Assembly (NCBI GenBank): GCA_903813345.2 | Contig: CAIIXF020000007.1 | Coordinates: 33,200,538-33,264,537, forward strand | DNA: 64,000 nucleotides | DNA from: Owenia fusiformis | Lineage: Eukaryota > Annelida > Polychaeta > Sabellida > Oweniidae | Direction: 5' to 3' | Shown: in pieces, positions 31,001 to 46,000 of the stretch | Position numbering within the stretch: position 1 is the first letter of the stretch | Layout of the letters: the number at the start of each line of letters is the position of its first letter | Position numbers and translations under genes: made by a program | The notes under the pieces: model-generated | What the model saw: the letters and a program-made list of their open reading frames with translations, nothing else | Database searches by the model: none | What the model was told of the DNA's origin: nothing

Positions 31001-34000
31001 GGAGACGTGTCATCCCGAGATGACACGAGACATCACCACTCTGTTCAACTTGAACTATAACATCATTTTAGACCATTAATTTCAATTTTAGAGAGAAAAA
31101 TTTATTTCGTAGCGCTCGTCCGAGGAGTGTCTCATCCTAAGTGTGTCTCGGCCGGAGACGTGTCATCCCGAGATGACACGAGACATCACCACTCTGTTCA
31201 ACTTGAACTATAACATCATTTTAGACCATTAATTTCAATTTTAGAGAGAAAAATTTATTTCGTAGCGCTCGTCCGAGGAGTGTCTCATCCTAAGTGTGTC
31301 TCGGCTGGAGACGTGTCATCCCGAGATGACACGAGACATCACCACTCTGTTCAACTTGAACTATAACATCATTTTAGACCATTAATTTCAATTTTAGAGA
31401 GAAAAATTTATTTCGTAGCGCTCGTCCGAGGAGTGTCTCATGCTAAGTGTGTCTCAGCCGGAGACGTGTCATCCCGAGATGACACGAGACATCACCACTC
31501 TGTTCAACTTGAACTATAACATCATTTTAGACCATTAATTTCAATTTTAGAGAGAAAAATTTATTTCGTAGCGCTCGTCCGAGGAGTGTCTCATGCTAAG
31601 TGTGTCTCGGCCGGAGACGTGTCATCCCGAAATGACACGAGACATCACCACTCTGTTCAACTTGAACTATAACATCATTTTAGACCATTAATTTCAATTT
31701 TAGAGAGAAAAATTTATTTCGTAGCGCTCGTCCGAGGAGTGTCTCATCCTAAGTGTGTCTCGGCCGGAGACGTGTCATCCTGAGATGACACGAGACATCA
31801 CCACTCTGTTCAACTTGAACTATAACATCATTTTAGACCATTAATTTCAATTTTAGAGAGAAAAATTTATTTCGTAGCGCTCGTCCGAGGAGTGTCTCAT
31901 CCTAAGTGTGTCTCAGCCGGAGACGTGTCATCCCGAGATGACACGAGACATCACCACTCTGTTCAACTTGAACTATAACATCATTTTAGACCATTAATTT
32001 CAATTTTAGAGAGAAAAATTTATTCGTAGCGCTCGTCCGAGGAGTGTCTCATCCTAAGTGTGTCTCGGCCGGAGACGTGTCATCCCGAGATGACACGAGA
32101 CATCACCACTCTGTTCAACTTGAACTATAACATCATTTTAGACCATTAATTTCAATTTTAGAGAGAAAAATTTATTTCGTAGCGCTCGTCCGAGGAGTGT
32201 CTCATCCTAAGTGTGTCTCGGCCGGAGACGTGTCATCCGAGATGACACGAGACATCACCACTCTGTTCAACTTGAACTATAACATCATTTTAGACCATTA
32301 ATTTCAATTTTAGAGAGAAAAATTTATTTCGTAGCGCTCGTCCGAGGAGTGTCTCATCCTAAGTGTGTCTCGGCCGGAGACGTGTCATCCCGAAGATGAC
32401 ACGAGACATCACCACTCTGTTCAACTTGAACTATAACATCATTTAGGACCATTATATTCAATTTTAGAGAGAAAAATTTATTTCGTAGCGCTCGTCCGAG
32501 GAGTGTCTCATCCTAAGTGTGTCTCGGCCGGAGACGTGTCATCCCGAGATGACACGAGACATCACCACTCTGTTCAACTTGAACTATAACATCATTTTAG
32601 ACCATTAATTTCAATTTTAGAGAGAAAAATTTATTTCGTAGCGCTCGTCCGAGGAGTGTCTCATCCTAAGTGTGTCTCGGCCGGAGACGTGTCATCCCGA
32701 GATGACACGAGACATCACCACTTCTGTTCAACTTGAACTAAACATCATTTTAGACCATAATTTCAATTTTAGAGAGAAAAATTTATTTCGTAGCGCTCGT
32801 CCAAGGAGTGTCTCATCCTAAGTGTGTCTCGGCCGGAGACGTGTCATCCCGAGATGACACGAGACATCACCACTCTGTTCAACTTGAACTATAACATCAT
32901 TTTAGACCATTAATTTCAATTTTAGAGAGAAAAATTTATTTCGTAGCGCTCGTCCGAGGAGTGTCTCATCCTAAGTGTGTCTCGGCCGGAGACGTGTCAT
33001 CCCGAGATGACACGAGACATCACCACTCTGTCAACTTGAACTATAACATCATTTTAGACCATTAATTTCAATTTTAGAGAGAAAAATTTATTTCGTAGCG
33101 CTCGTCCGAGGAGTGTCTCATCCTAAGTGTGTCTCGGCCGGAGACGTGTCATCCCGAGATGACACGAGACATCACCACTCTGTTCAACTTGAACTATAAC
33201 ATCATTTTAGACCATTAATTTCAATTTTAGAGAGAAAATTTATTTCGTAGCGCTCGTCCGAGGAGTGTCTCATCCTAAGTGTGTCTCGGCCGGAGACGTG
33301 TCATCCCGAGATGACACGAGACATCACCACTCTGTTCAACTTGAACTATACATCATTTTAGACCATTAATTTCAATTTTAGAGAGAAAAATTTATTTCGT
33401 AGCGCTCGTCCGAGGAGTGTCTCATCCTAAGTGTGTCTCGGCCGGAGACGTGTCATCCCGAGATGACACGAGACATCACCACTCTGTTCAACTTGAACTA
33501 TAACATCATTTTAGACCATTAATTTCAATTTTAGAGAGAAAAATTTATTTCGTAGCGCTCGTCCGAGGAGTGTCTCATCCTAAGTGTGTCTCGGCCGGAG
33601 ACGTGTCATCCCGAGATGACACGAGACATCACCACTCTGTTCAACTTGAACTATAACATCATTTTAGACCATTAATTTCAATTTTAGAGAGAAAAATTTA
33701 TTTCGTAGCGCTCGTCCGAGGAGTGTCTCATCCTAAGTGTGTCTCGGCCGGAGACGTGTCATCCCGAGATGACACGAGACATCACCACTCTGTTCAACTT
33801 GAACTATAACATCATTTTAGACCATTAATTTCAATTTTAGAGAGAAAAATTTATTTCGTAGCGCTCGTCCGAGGAGTGTCTCATCCTAAGTGTGTCTCGG
33901 CCGGAGACGTGTCATCCCGAGATGACACGAGACATCACCACTCTGTTCAACTTGAACTATAACATCATTTTAGACCATTAATTTCAATTTTAGAGAGAAA

Positions 34001-37000
34001 AATTTATTTCGTAGCGCTCGTCCGAGGAGTGTCTCATCCTAAGTGTGTCTCGGCCGGAGACGTGTCATCCCGAGATGACACGAGACATCACCACTCTGTT
34101 CAACTTGAACTATAACATCATTTTAGACCATTAATTTCAATTTTAGAGAGAAAAATTTATTTCGTAGCGCTCGTCCGAGGAGTGTCTCATCCTAAGTGTG
34201 TCTCGGCCGGAGACGTGTCATCCCGAGATGACACGAGACATCACCACTCTGTTCAACTTGAACTATAACATCATTTTAGACCATTAATTTCAATTTTAGA
34301 GAGAAAAATTTATTTCGTAGCGCTCGTCCGAGGAGTGTCTCATCCTAAGTGTGTCTCGGCCGGAGACGTGTCATCCCGAGATGACACGAGACATCACCAC
34401 TCTGTTCAACTTGAACTATAACATCATTTTAGACCATTAATTTCAATTTTAGAGAGAAAAATTATTTCGTAGCGCTCGTCCGAGGAGTGTCTCATCCTAA
34501 GTGTGTCTCGGCCGGAGACGTGTCATCCCGAGATGACACGAGACATCACCACTCTGTTCAACTTGAACTATAACATCATTTTAGACCATTAATTTCAATT
34601 TTAGAGAGAAAAATTTATTTCGTAGCGCTCGTCCGAGGAGTGTCTCATCCTAAGTGTGTCTCGGCCGGAGACGTGTCATCCCGAGATGACACGAGACATC
34701 ACCACTCTGTTCAACTTGAACTATAACATCATTTAGACCATTAATTTCAATTTTAGAGAGAAAAATTTATTTCGTAGCGCTCGTCCGAGGAGTGTCTCAT
34801 CCTAAGTGTGTCTCGGCCGGAGACGTGTCATCCCGAGATGACACGAGACATCACCACTCTGTTCAACTTGAACTATAACATCATTTTAGACCATTAATTT
34901 CAATTTTAGAGAGAAAAATTTATTTCGTAGCGCTCGTCCGAGGAGTGTCTCATCCTAAGTGTGTCTCGGCCGGAGACGTGTCATCCCGAGATGACACGAG
35001 ACATCACCACCTCTGTTCAACTTGAACTATAACATCATTTTAGACCATTAATTTCAATTTTAGAGAGAAAAATTTATTTCGTAGCGCTCGTCGAGGAGTG
35101 TCTCATCCTAAGTGTGTCTCGGCCGGAGACGTGTCATCCCGAGATGACACGAGACATCACCACTCTGTTCAACTTGAACTATAACATCATTTTAGACCAT
35201 TAATTTCAATTTTAGAGAGAAAAATTTATTCGTAGCGCTCGTCCGAGGAGTGTCTCATCCTAAGTGTGTCTCGGCCGGAGACGTGTCATCCGAGATGACA
35301 CGAGACATCACCACTCTGTTCAACTTGAACTATAACATCATTTTAGACCATTAATTTCAATTTTAGAGAGAAAATTTATTTCGTAGCGCTCGTCCGAGGA
35401 GTGTCTCATCCTAAGTGTGTCTCGGCCGGAGACGTGTCATCCCGAGATGACACGAGACATCACCACTCTGTTCAACTTGAACTATAACATCATTTTAGAC
35501 CATTAATTTCAATTTTAGAGAGAAAAATTTATTTCGTAGCGCTCGTCCGAGGAGTGTCTCATCCTAAGTGTGTCTCGGCCGGAGACGTGTCATCCCGAGA
35601 TGACACGAGACATCACCACTCTGTTCAACTTGAACTATAACATCATTTTAGACCATTAATTTCAATTTTAGAGAGAAAAATTTATTTCGTAGCGCTCGTC
35701 CGAGGAGTGTCTCATCCTAAGTGTGTCTCGGCCGGAGACGTGTCATCCCGAGATGACACGAGACATCACCACTCTGTTCAACTTGAACTATAACATCATT
35801 TTAGACCATTAATTCAATTTTAGAGAGAAAAAATTTATTTCGTAGCGCTCGTCCGAGGAGTGTCTCATCCTAAGTGTGTCTCGGCCGGAGACGTGTCATC
35901 CCGAGATGACACGAGACATCACCACTCTGTTCAACTTGAACTATAACATCATTTTAGACCATAATTTCAATTTTAGAGAGAAAAATTTATTTCGTAGCGC
36001 TCGTCCGAGGAGTGTCTCATCCTAAGTGGTCTCGGCCGGAGACGTGTCATCCCGAGATGACACGAGACATCACCACTCTGTTCAACTTGAACTATAACAT
36101 CATTTTAGACCATTAATTTCAATTTTAGAGAGAAAAATTTATTTCGTAGCGCTCGTCCGAGGAGGTCTCATCCTAAGTGTGTCTCGGCCGGAGACGTGTC
36201 ATCCCGAGATGGACACGAGACATCACCACTCTGTTCAACTTGAACTATAACTCATTTAGACCATTAATTTCAATTTTAGAGAGAAAAATTTATTTCGTAG
36301 CGCTCGTCCGAGGAGTATCTCATCCTAATGTGTGTCTCGGCCGGAGACGTGTCATCCCGAGATGACACGAGACATCACCACTCTGTTCAACTTGAACTAT
36401 AACATCATTTTAGACCATTAATTTCAATTTTAGAGAGAAAAATTTATTTCGTAGCGCTCGTCCGAGGAGTGTCTCATCCTAAGTGTGTCTCGGCCGGAGA
36501 CGTGTCATCCCGAGATGACACGAGACATCACCACTCTGTTCAACTTGAACTATAACATCATTTTAGACCATTAATTTCAATTTTAGAGAGAAAATTTATT
36601 TCGTAGCGCTCGTCCGAGGAGTATCTCATTCCTAAGTGTGTCTCTGCCGGAGACGTGTCATCCCGAGATGACACGAGACATCACCACTCTGTTCAACTTG
36701 AACTATAACATCATTTTAGACCATTAATTTCAATTTTAGAGAGAAAAATTTATTTCGTAGCGCTCGTCCGAGGAGTGTCTCATCCTAAGTGTGTCTCGGC
36801 CGGAGACGTGTCATCCCGAGATGACACGAGACATCACACTCTGTTCAACTTGAACTATAACATCATTTTAGACCATTAATTTCAATTTTAGAGAGAAAAA
36901 TTTATTCGTAGCGCTCGTCCGAGGAGTGTCTCATCCTAAGTGTGTCTCGGCCGGAGACGTGTCATCCCGAGATGACACGAGACATCACCACTCTGTTCAA

Positions 37001-37379
37001 CTTGAACTATAACATCATTTTTAGACCATTAATTTCAATTTTAGAGAGAAAAATTTATTTCGTAGCGCTCGTCCGAGGAGTGTCTCATCCTAAGTGTGTC
37101 TCGGCCGGAGACGTGTCATCCCGAGATGACACGAGACATCACCACTCTGTTCAACTTGAACTATAACATCATTTAGACCATTAATTTCAATTTTAGAGAG
37201 AAAAATTTATTTTCGTAGCGCTCGTCCGAGGAGTGTCTCATCCTAAGTGTGTCTCGGCCGGAGAAGTGTCATACCGAGATGACACGAGACATCACCACTC
37301 TGTTCAACTTGAACTATAACATCATTTTAGACCATTAATTTCAATTTTAGAGAGAAAAATTTATTTCGTAGCGCTCGTC

Positions 37380-40050
37380 CGAGAGTGTCTCATCCTAAGT
37401 GGTCTCGGCCGGAGAGTGTCATCCCGAGATGACACGAGACATCACCACTCTGTTCAACTTGAACTATAACATCATTTTTAGACAATTAATTTCAATTTTA
37501 GAGAGAAAAATTTATTCGTAGCGCTCGTCCGAGGAGTGTCTCATTACTAAGTGTGTCTCGGCCGGAGACGTGTCATCCTCCGAGATGACACGAGACATCA
37601 CCACTCTGTTCAACTTGCAACTATAACATCATTTTACGACCATTAATTTCAATTTTAGAGAGAAAATTTATTTCGTAGCGCTCGTTCCGAGGAGTGTCTC
37701 ATCCTAATGGTGTCTCGGCCGCGAGGCCGTGTCATCACGAGATGACACGAGAATCATCCACTCTGTTCAACTTGAACTATAACCATCATTTTAGACCATT
37801 AATTTCAATTTTAGAGAGAAAAATTTATTTCGTAGCGCTCGTCCGAAGGAGTGTCTCATCCTAAGTGTGTCTCCGGCCGGAGACCGTGTTCATCCCGATG
37901 ATGACCACGAGACATCACCACTCTGTTCACACCTTGAACTATAACAATCATTTTAGACCATAATTTCAATTTTAGAGAGAAACATTTATTTTCGTTAGCG
38001 CTCGTCCTGAGGAGTAGTGTTTCTCATCCTTAAGTGGTCTCGGACGGAGACGTGTCATCACGAGATGACACGAGACATCACCACTCTGTTCAACTTGAAC
38101 TATAACATCATTTTAGACCATTAATTTCAATTTTAGAGAGAAAAATTTATTCGTAGCGCTCGTCCGAGGAGTGTCTCATCCTAAGTGTGTCTCGGCCGGA
38201 GACGTGTCATCCCGAGATGACACGAGACATCACCACTCTGTTCAACTTGAACTATAACATCATTTTAGACCATTAATTTCAATTTTAGAGAGAAAAATTT
38301 ATTTCGTAGCGCTCGTCCGAGGAGTGTCTCATCTTAAGTGTGTCGGCCGGAGACGTGTCATCCCGAGATGACACGAGACATCACCACTCTGTTCAACTTG
38401 AACTATAACATCATTTTAGACCATTAATTTCAATTTTAGAGAGAAAAATTATTTCGTAGCGCTCGTCCGAGGAGTGTCTCATCCTAAGTGTGTCTCGGCG
38501 GAGACGTGTCATCCCGAGATGACACGAGACATCACCACTCTGTTCAACTTGAACTATAACATCATTTTTAGACCATTAATTTCATTTTAGAGAGGAAAAA
38601 TTTATTTCGTAGCGCTCGTCCGAGGAGTGTCTATCCTAAGTGTGTCTCGGCCGGAGACGTGTCATCCCGAGATGACACGAGACATCACCACTCTGTTCAA
38701 CTTGAACTATAACATCATTTTAGACCATTAATTTCAATTTTAGAGAGAAAATTTATTTCGTAGCGCTCGTCCGAGGAGTGTCTCATCCTAAGTGTGTTCC
38801 GGCCGGAGACGTGTCATCCCGAGATGACACGAGACATCACCACTCTGTTCAACTTGAACTCTAACATCATTTAGACCATTAATTTCAATTTTAGAGAGAA
38901 AAATTTATTTCGTAGCGCTCGTCCGAGGAGTGTCTCATCCTAAGTGTGTCTCGGCCGGAGACGTGTCATCCCGAGATGACACAAGGACATCACCACTCTG
39001 TTCAACTTGAACTATAACATCATTTTAGACCATTAATTTCAATTTTAGAGAGAAAAATTTATTTTCGTAGCGCTTCGTCCGAGGAGGTGTCTCATCCTTA
39101 AGTGTGTCTCGGCGGAGAACTTGTCATCCCGAGATGACACGAGACATCACCACTCTGTTCAACTTGAACTATAACATCATTTTAGACATTAATTTCAATT
39201 TTAGAGAGAAAATTTATTTCGTAGCGCTCGTCGAGGAGTGTCTCATTCTTAAGTGTGTCTCGGCCGGAGACCGTTGTCATCCCGAGATGACACGAGACAT
39301 CACCACTCTGTTCAACTTGAACTATAACATCATTTTTAGACATTAATTTCAATTTTAGAGAGAAAAATTTATTTCGTAGCGCTCGTCCGAGGAGTGTCTC
39401 TCCTTAAGTGTGTCTCGGCCGGAGACGTGTCATCCCGAGATGACACGAGACATCACCACTCTGTTCAACCTGAACTAAACATCATTTTAGACCATTAATT
39501 TCAATTTTAGAGAGGAAAATTTATTTCGTAGCGCTCGTCGAGGAGTGTCTCATCCTAAGTGTGTCTCCGGCCGGAGACGTGCAATCCGAAGTGACACGAG
39601 ACATCCCCTCGTCAACTTGAAACGATAATAAATCTTTTCGAATTATTCAATTTTAGCATGAGAGAAAAAAATTATTTCGTAGCGCTCGTTTCCGAGGCGT
39701 GTCTCATTGTAGTGTGTCCGGCCGGGACCCTGTCATCCCGAGATGACACGAAGGACATCACCACTCTTTCAATGAACTATAACATAATTTTAGACCATTA
39801 ATTTAATTTTAGAGAGAATAAATTTATTTCGTAGCGCTCGTCCGAGGAGGTCTATGTTAAGTGTGTCTCGGCGGAGCGTGTCATCCCGAGATGAACGAGC
39901 ATCACCACTTGTTCAACTTTAACTATACACATTCATTTTAGGACCATTTAATTTCAATTTTAGAGAGGAACAATTTATTTCGTAGCGCTCGTTCCGTAGG
40001 AGTGTCTCATGCTTAAGTGTTGTCTCAGGCCGGAGACATGTCATCCCTCC
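37380..40050 (+). repeat. Indel-dense block of satellite B
   Basis: The 153-bp pattern persists, but nearly every monomer carries several one- to three-base insertions, deletions and miscalls (for example around 37700-38040 and 39580-40050). Flanking monomers are close to consensus. The pattern suggests a poorly polished stretch rather than old sequence. Confidence 0.75.
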
Positions 40051-43000
40051 GAGATGACACGAGACATCACCACTCTGTTCAACTTGAACTATAACATCAT
40101 TTTAGACCATTAATTTCAATTTTAGAGAGAAAAATTTATTTCGTAGCGCTCGTCCGAGGAGTGTCTCATCTTAAGTGTGTCTCGGCCGGAGACGTGTCAT
40201 CCAGAGATGACACGAGACATCACCACTCTGTTCAACTTGAACTATAACATCATTTTAGACCATTAATTTCAATTTTAGAGAGAAAATTTATTTCGTAGCG
40301 CTCGTCCGAGGAGTGTCTCATCCTAAGTGTGTCTCGGCCGGAGACGTGTCATCCCGAGATGAAACGAGACATCACCCACTCTGTTCAACTTGAACTATAA
40401 CATCATTTTAGACCATTAATTTCAATTTTAGAGAGAAAAATTTATTTCGTAGCGCTCGTCGAGGAGTGTCTCATCCTAAGTGTGTCTCGGCCGGAGACGT
40501 GTCATCCCGAGATGACACGAGACATCACCACTCTGTTCAACTGAACTATAACATCATTTTAGACCAATAATTTCAATTTAGAGAGAAAAATTTAGTTCGT
40601 AGCGCTCGTCGAGGAGTGTCTCATCCTAAGTGTGTCTCGGCCGGAGACGTGTCATCCGAGATGACACGAGACATCACCACTCTGTTCAACTTGAACTATA
40701 ACATCATTTTAGACCATTAATTTCAATTTTAGAGAGAAAAATTTATTTCGTAGCGCTCGTCCGAGGAGTGTTCATCCTAAGTGTGTCGCGGCCGGAGACG
40801 TGTCATCCCGAGATGACACGAGACATCACCACTCTGTCACTTGAACTATAACATCATTTTAGACCATAATTTAATTTTAGAGAGAAAAATTTATTTCGTA
40901 GCGCTCGTCCGAGGAGTGTCTCATCCTAAGTGTGTCTCGGCCGGAGACGTGTCATCCCGAGATGACACGAGGACATCACCACTCTGTTCAACTTGAACTA
41001 TAACATCATTTTTAGACCATTAATTTCAATTTTAGAGAGAAAATTATTTCGTAGCGCTCGTCCGAGGAGTGTCTCATCCTAAGTGTGTCTCGGCCGGAGA
41101 CGTGTCATCCCGAGATGACACGAGACATCACCACTCTGTTCAACTTGAACTATAACATCATTTTAGACCATTAATTTCAATTTTAGAGAGAAAAATTTAT
41201 TTCGTAGCGCTCGTCCGAGGAGTGTCTCATCCTAAGTGTGTCTCGGCCGGAGACGTGTCATCCCGAGATGACACGAGACATCACCACTCTGTTCAACTTG
41301 AACTATAACATCAATTTTAGACCATTAATTTCAATTTTAGAGAGAAAACATTTATTTCGTAGCGCTCGTCCGAGGAGTGTCTCATCCTAAGTGTGTCTCG
41401 GCCGGAGACGTGTCATCCCGAGATGACACGAGACATCACCACTCTGTTCAACTTGAACTATAACATCATTTTAGACCATTAATTTCAATTTTAGAGAGAA
41501 AAATTTATTTCGTTAGCGCTCGTCCGAGGAGTGTCTCATCCTAAGTGTGTCTCGGCCGGAGACGTGTCATCCCGAGATGACACGAGACATCACCACTCTG
41601 TTCAACTTGAACTATAACATCATTTTAGACCATTAATTTCAATTTTAGAGAGAAAAATTTATTTCGTAGCGCTCGTCCGAGGAGTGTCTCATCCTAAGTG
41701 TGTCTCGGCCGGAGAGTGTCATCCCGAGATGACACGAGACATCACCACTCTGTTCAACTTGAACTATAACATCATTTTAGACCATTAATTTCAATTTAGA
41801 GAGAAAAATTTATTTCGTAGCGCTCGTCCGAGGAGTGTCTCATCCTAAGTGTGTCTCGGCCGGAGACGTGTCATCCCTGAGATGACACGAGACATCACCA
41901 CTCTGTTCAACTTGAACTATAACATCATTTTAGACCATTAATTTCAATTTTAGAGAGAAAATTTATTTCGTAGCGCTCGTCCGAGGAGTGTCTCATCCTA
42001 AGTGTGTCTCGGCCGGAGACGTGTCATCCCGAGATGACACGAGACATCACCACTCTGTTCAACTTGAACTATAACATCATTTTAGACCATTAATTTCAAT
42101 TTAGAGAGAAAAATTTATTTCGTAGCGCTCGTCCGAGGAGTGTCTCATCCTAAGTGTGTCTCGGCCGGAGACGTGTCATCCCCGAGATGACACGAGACAT
42201 CACCACTCTGTTCAACTTGAACTATAACATCATTTTAGACCATTAATTTCAATTTTAGAGAGAAAAATTTATTTCGTAGCGCTCGTCCGAGGAGTGTCTC
42301 ATCCTAAGTGTGTCTCGGCCGGAGACGTGTCATCCCGAGATGACACGAGACATCACCACTCTGTTCAACTTGAACTATAACATCATTTTAGACCATTAAT
42401 TTCAATTTTAGAGAGAAAAATTTATTTCGTAGCGCTCGTCCGAGGAGTGTCTCATCCTAAGTGTGTCTCGGCCGGAGACGTGTCATCCCGAGATGACACG
42501 AGACATCACCACTCTGTTCAACTTGAACTATAACATCATTTTAGACCATTAATTTCAATTTTTAGAGAGAAAAATTTATTTCGTAGCGCTCGTCCGAGGA
42601 GTGTCTCATCCTAAGTGTGTCTCGGCGGAGACGTGTCATCCCGAGATGACACGAGACATCACCACTCTGTTCAACTTGAACTATAACATCATTTTAGACC
42701 ATTAATTTCAATTTTAGAGAGAAAAATTTATTTCGTAGCGCTCGTCCGAGGAGTGTCTCATCCTAAGTGTGTCTCGGCCGGAGACGTGTCATCCCGAGAT
42801 GACACGAGACATCACCACTCTGTTCAACTTGAACTATAACATCATTTTAGACCATTAATTTCAATTTTAGAGAGAAAAATTTATTTCGTAGCGCTCGTCC
42901 GAGGAGTGTCTCATCCTAAGTGTGTCTCGGCCGGAGACGTGTCATCCCGAGATGACACGAGACATCACCACTCTGTTCAACTTGAACTATAACATCATTT

Positions 43001-46000
43001 TAGACCATTAATTTCAATTTTAGAGAGAAAAATTTATTTCGTAGCGCTCGTCCGAGGAGTGTCTCATCCTAAGTGTGTCTCGGCCGGAGACGTGTCATCC
43101 CGAGATGACACGAGACATCACCACTCTGTTCAACTTGAACTATAACATCATTTTAGACCATTAATTTCAATTTTAGAGAGAAAAATTTATTTCGTAGCGC
43201 TCGTCCGAGGAGTGTCTCATCCTAAGTGTGTCTCGGCCGGAGACGTGTCATCCCGAGATGACACGAGACATCACCACTCTGTTCAACTTGAACTATAACA
43301 TCATTTTAGACCATTAATTTCAATTTAGAGAGAAAATTTATTTCGTAGCGCTCGTCCGAGGAGTGTCTCATCCTAAGTGTGTCTCGGCCGGAGACGTGTC
43401 ATCCCGAGATGACACGAGACATCACCACTCTGTTCAACTTGAACTATAACATCATTTTAGACCATTAATTTCAATTTTAGAGAGAAAAATTTATTTCGTA
43501 GCGCTCGTCCGAGGAGTGTCTCATCCTAAGTGTGTCTCGGCCGGAGACGTGTCATCCCGAGATGACACGAGACATCACCACTCTGTTCAACTTGAACTAT
43601 AACATCATTTTAGACCATTAATTTCAATTTTAGAGAGAAAAATTTATTTCGTAGCGCTCGTCCGAGGAGTGTCTCATCCTAAGTGTGTCTCGGCCGGGAG
43701 ACGTGTCATCCCGAGATGACACGAGACATCACCACTCTGTTCAACTTGAACTATAACATCATTTTAGACCATTAATTTCAATTTTAGAGAGGAAAAATTT
43801 ATTTCGTAGCGCTCGTCCGAGGAGTGTCTCATCCTAAGTGTGTCTCGGCCGGAGACGTGTCATCCCGAGATGACACGAGACATCACCACTCTGTTCAACT
43901 TGAACTATAAATCATTTTAGACCATTAATTTCAATTTTAGAGAGAAAAATTTATTTCGTAGCGCTCGTCCGAGGAGTGTCTCATCCTAAGTGTGTCTCGG
44001 CCGGAGACGTGTCATCCCGAGATGACACGAGACATCACCACTCTGTTCAACTTGAACTATAACATCATTTTAGACCATTAATTTCAATTTTAGAGAGAAA
44101 AATTTATTTCGTAGCGCTCGTCCGAGGAGTGTCTCATCCTAAGTGTGTCTCGGCCGGAGACGTGTCATCCCGAGATGACACGAGACATCACCACTCTGTT
44201 CAACTTGAACTATAACATCATTTTAGACCATTAATTTCAATTTTAGAGAGAAAAATTTATTTCGTAGCGCTCGTCCGAGGAGTGTCTCATCCTAAGTGTG
44301 TCTCGGCCGGAGACGTGTCATCCGAGATGACCGAGACATCACCACTCTGTTCAACTTGAACTATAACATCATTTTAGACCATTAATTTCAATTTTAGAGA
44401 GAAAAATTTATTTCGTAGCGCTCGTCCGAGGAGTGTCTCATCCTAAGTGTGTCTCGGCCGGAGACGTGTCATCCCGAGATGACACGAGACATCACCACTC
44501 TGTTCAACTTGAACTATAACATCATTTTAGACCATTAATTTCAATTTTAGAGAGAAAAATTTATTTCGTAGCGCTCGTCCGAGGAGTGTCTCATCCTAAG
44601 TGTGTCTCGGCCGGAGACGTGTCATCCCGAGATGACACGAGACATCACCACTCTGTTCAACTTGAACTATAACATCATTTTAGACCATTAATTTCAATTT
44701 TTAGAGAGAAAAATTTATTTCGTAGCGCTCGTCCGAGGAGTGTCTCATCCTAAGTGTGTCTCGGCCGGAGACGTGTCATCCCGAGATGACACGAGACATC
44801 ACCACTCTGTTCAACTTGAACTATAACATCATTTTAGACCATTAATTTCAATTTTAGAGAGAAAAATTTATTTCGTAGCGCTCGTCCGAGGAGTGTCTCA
44901 TCCTAAGTGTGTCTCGGCCGGAGACGTGTCATCCCGAGATGACACGAGACATCACCACTCTGTTCAACTTGAACTATAACATCATTTTAGACCATTAATT
45001 TCAATTTTAGAGAGAAAAATTTATTTCGTAGCGCTCGTCCGAGGAGTGTCTCATCCTAAGTGTGTCTCGGCCGGAGACGTGTCATCCCGAGATGACACGA
45101 GACATCACCACTCTGTTCAACTTGAACTATAACATCATTTTAGACCATTAATTTCAATTTTAGAGAGAAAAATTTATTTCGTAGCGCTCGTCCGAGGAGT
45201 GTCTCATCCTAAGTGTGTCTCGGCCGGAGACGTGTCATCCCGAGATGACACGAGACATCACCACTCTGTTCAACTTGAACTATAACATCATTTTAGACCA
45301 TTAATTTCAATTTTAGAGAGAAAATTTATTTCGTAGCGCTCGTCCGAGGAGTGTCTCATCCTAAGTGTGTCTCGGCCGGAGACGTGTCATCCCGAGATGA
45401 CACGAGACATCACCACTCTGTTCAACTTGAACTATAACATCATTTTAGACCATTAATTTCAATTTTAGAGAGAAAAATTTATTTCGTAGCGCTCGTCCGA
45501 GGAGTGTCTCATCCTAAGTGTGTCTCGGCCGGAGACGTGTCATCCCGAGATGACACGAGACATCACCACTCTGTTCAACTTGAACTATAACATCATTTTA
45601 GACCATTAATTTCAATTTTAGAGAGAAAAATTTATTTCGTAGCGCTCGTCCGAGGAGTGTCTCATCCTAAGTGTGTCTCGGCCGGAGACGTGTCATCCCG
45701 AGATGACACGAGACATCACCACTCTGTTCAACTTGAACTATAACATCATTTTAGACCATTAATTTCAATTTTAGAGAGAAAAATTTATTTCGTAGCGCTC
45801 GTCCGAGGAGTGTCTCATCCTAAGTGTGTCTCGGCCGGAGACGTGTCATCCCGAGATGACACGAGACATCACCACTCTGTTCAACTTGAACTATAACATC
45901 ATTTTAGACCATTAATTTCAATTTTAGAGAGAAAAATTTATTTCGTAGCGCTCGTCCGAGGAGTGTCTCATCCTAAGTGTGTCTCGGCCGGAGACGTGTC

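Noticed and set aside
36177-39346. 60-80-codon frames in the satellite
   Set aside because: Open only where indels shift the frame; clean monomers have stops in all frames.
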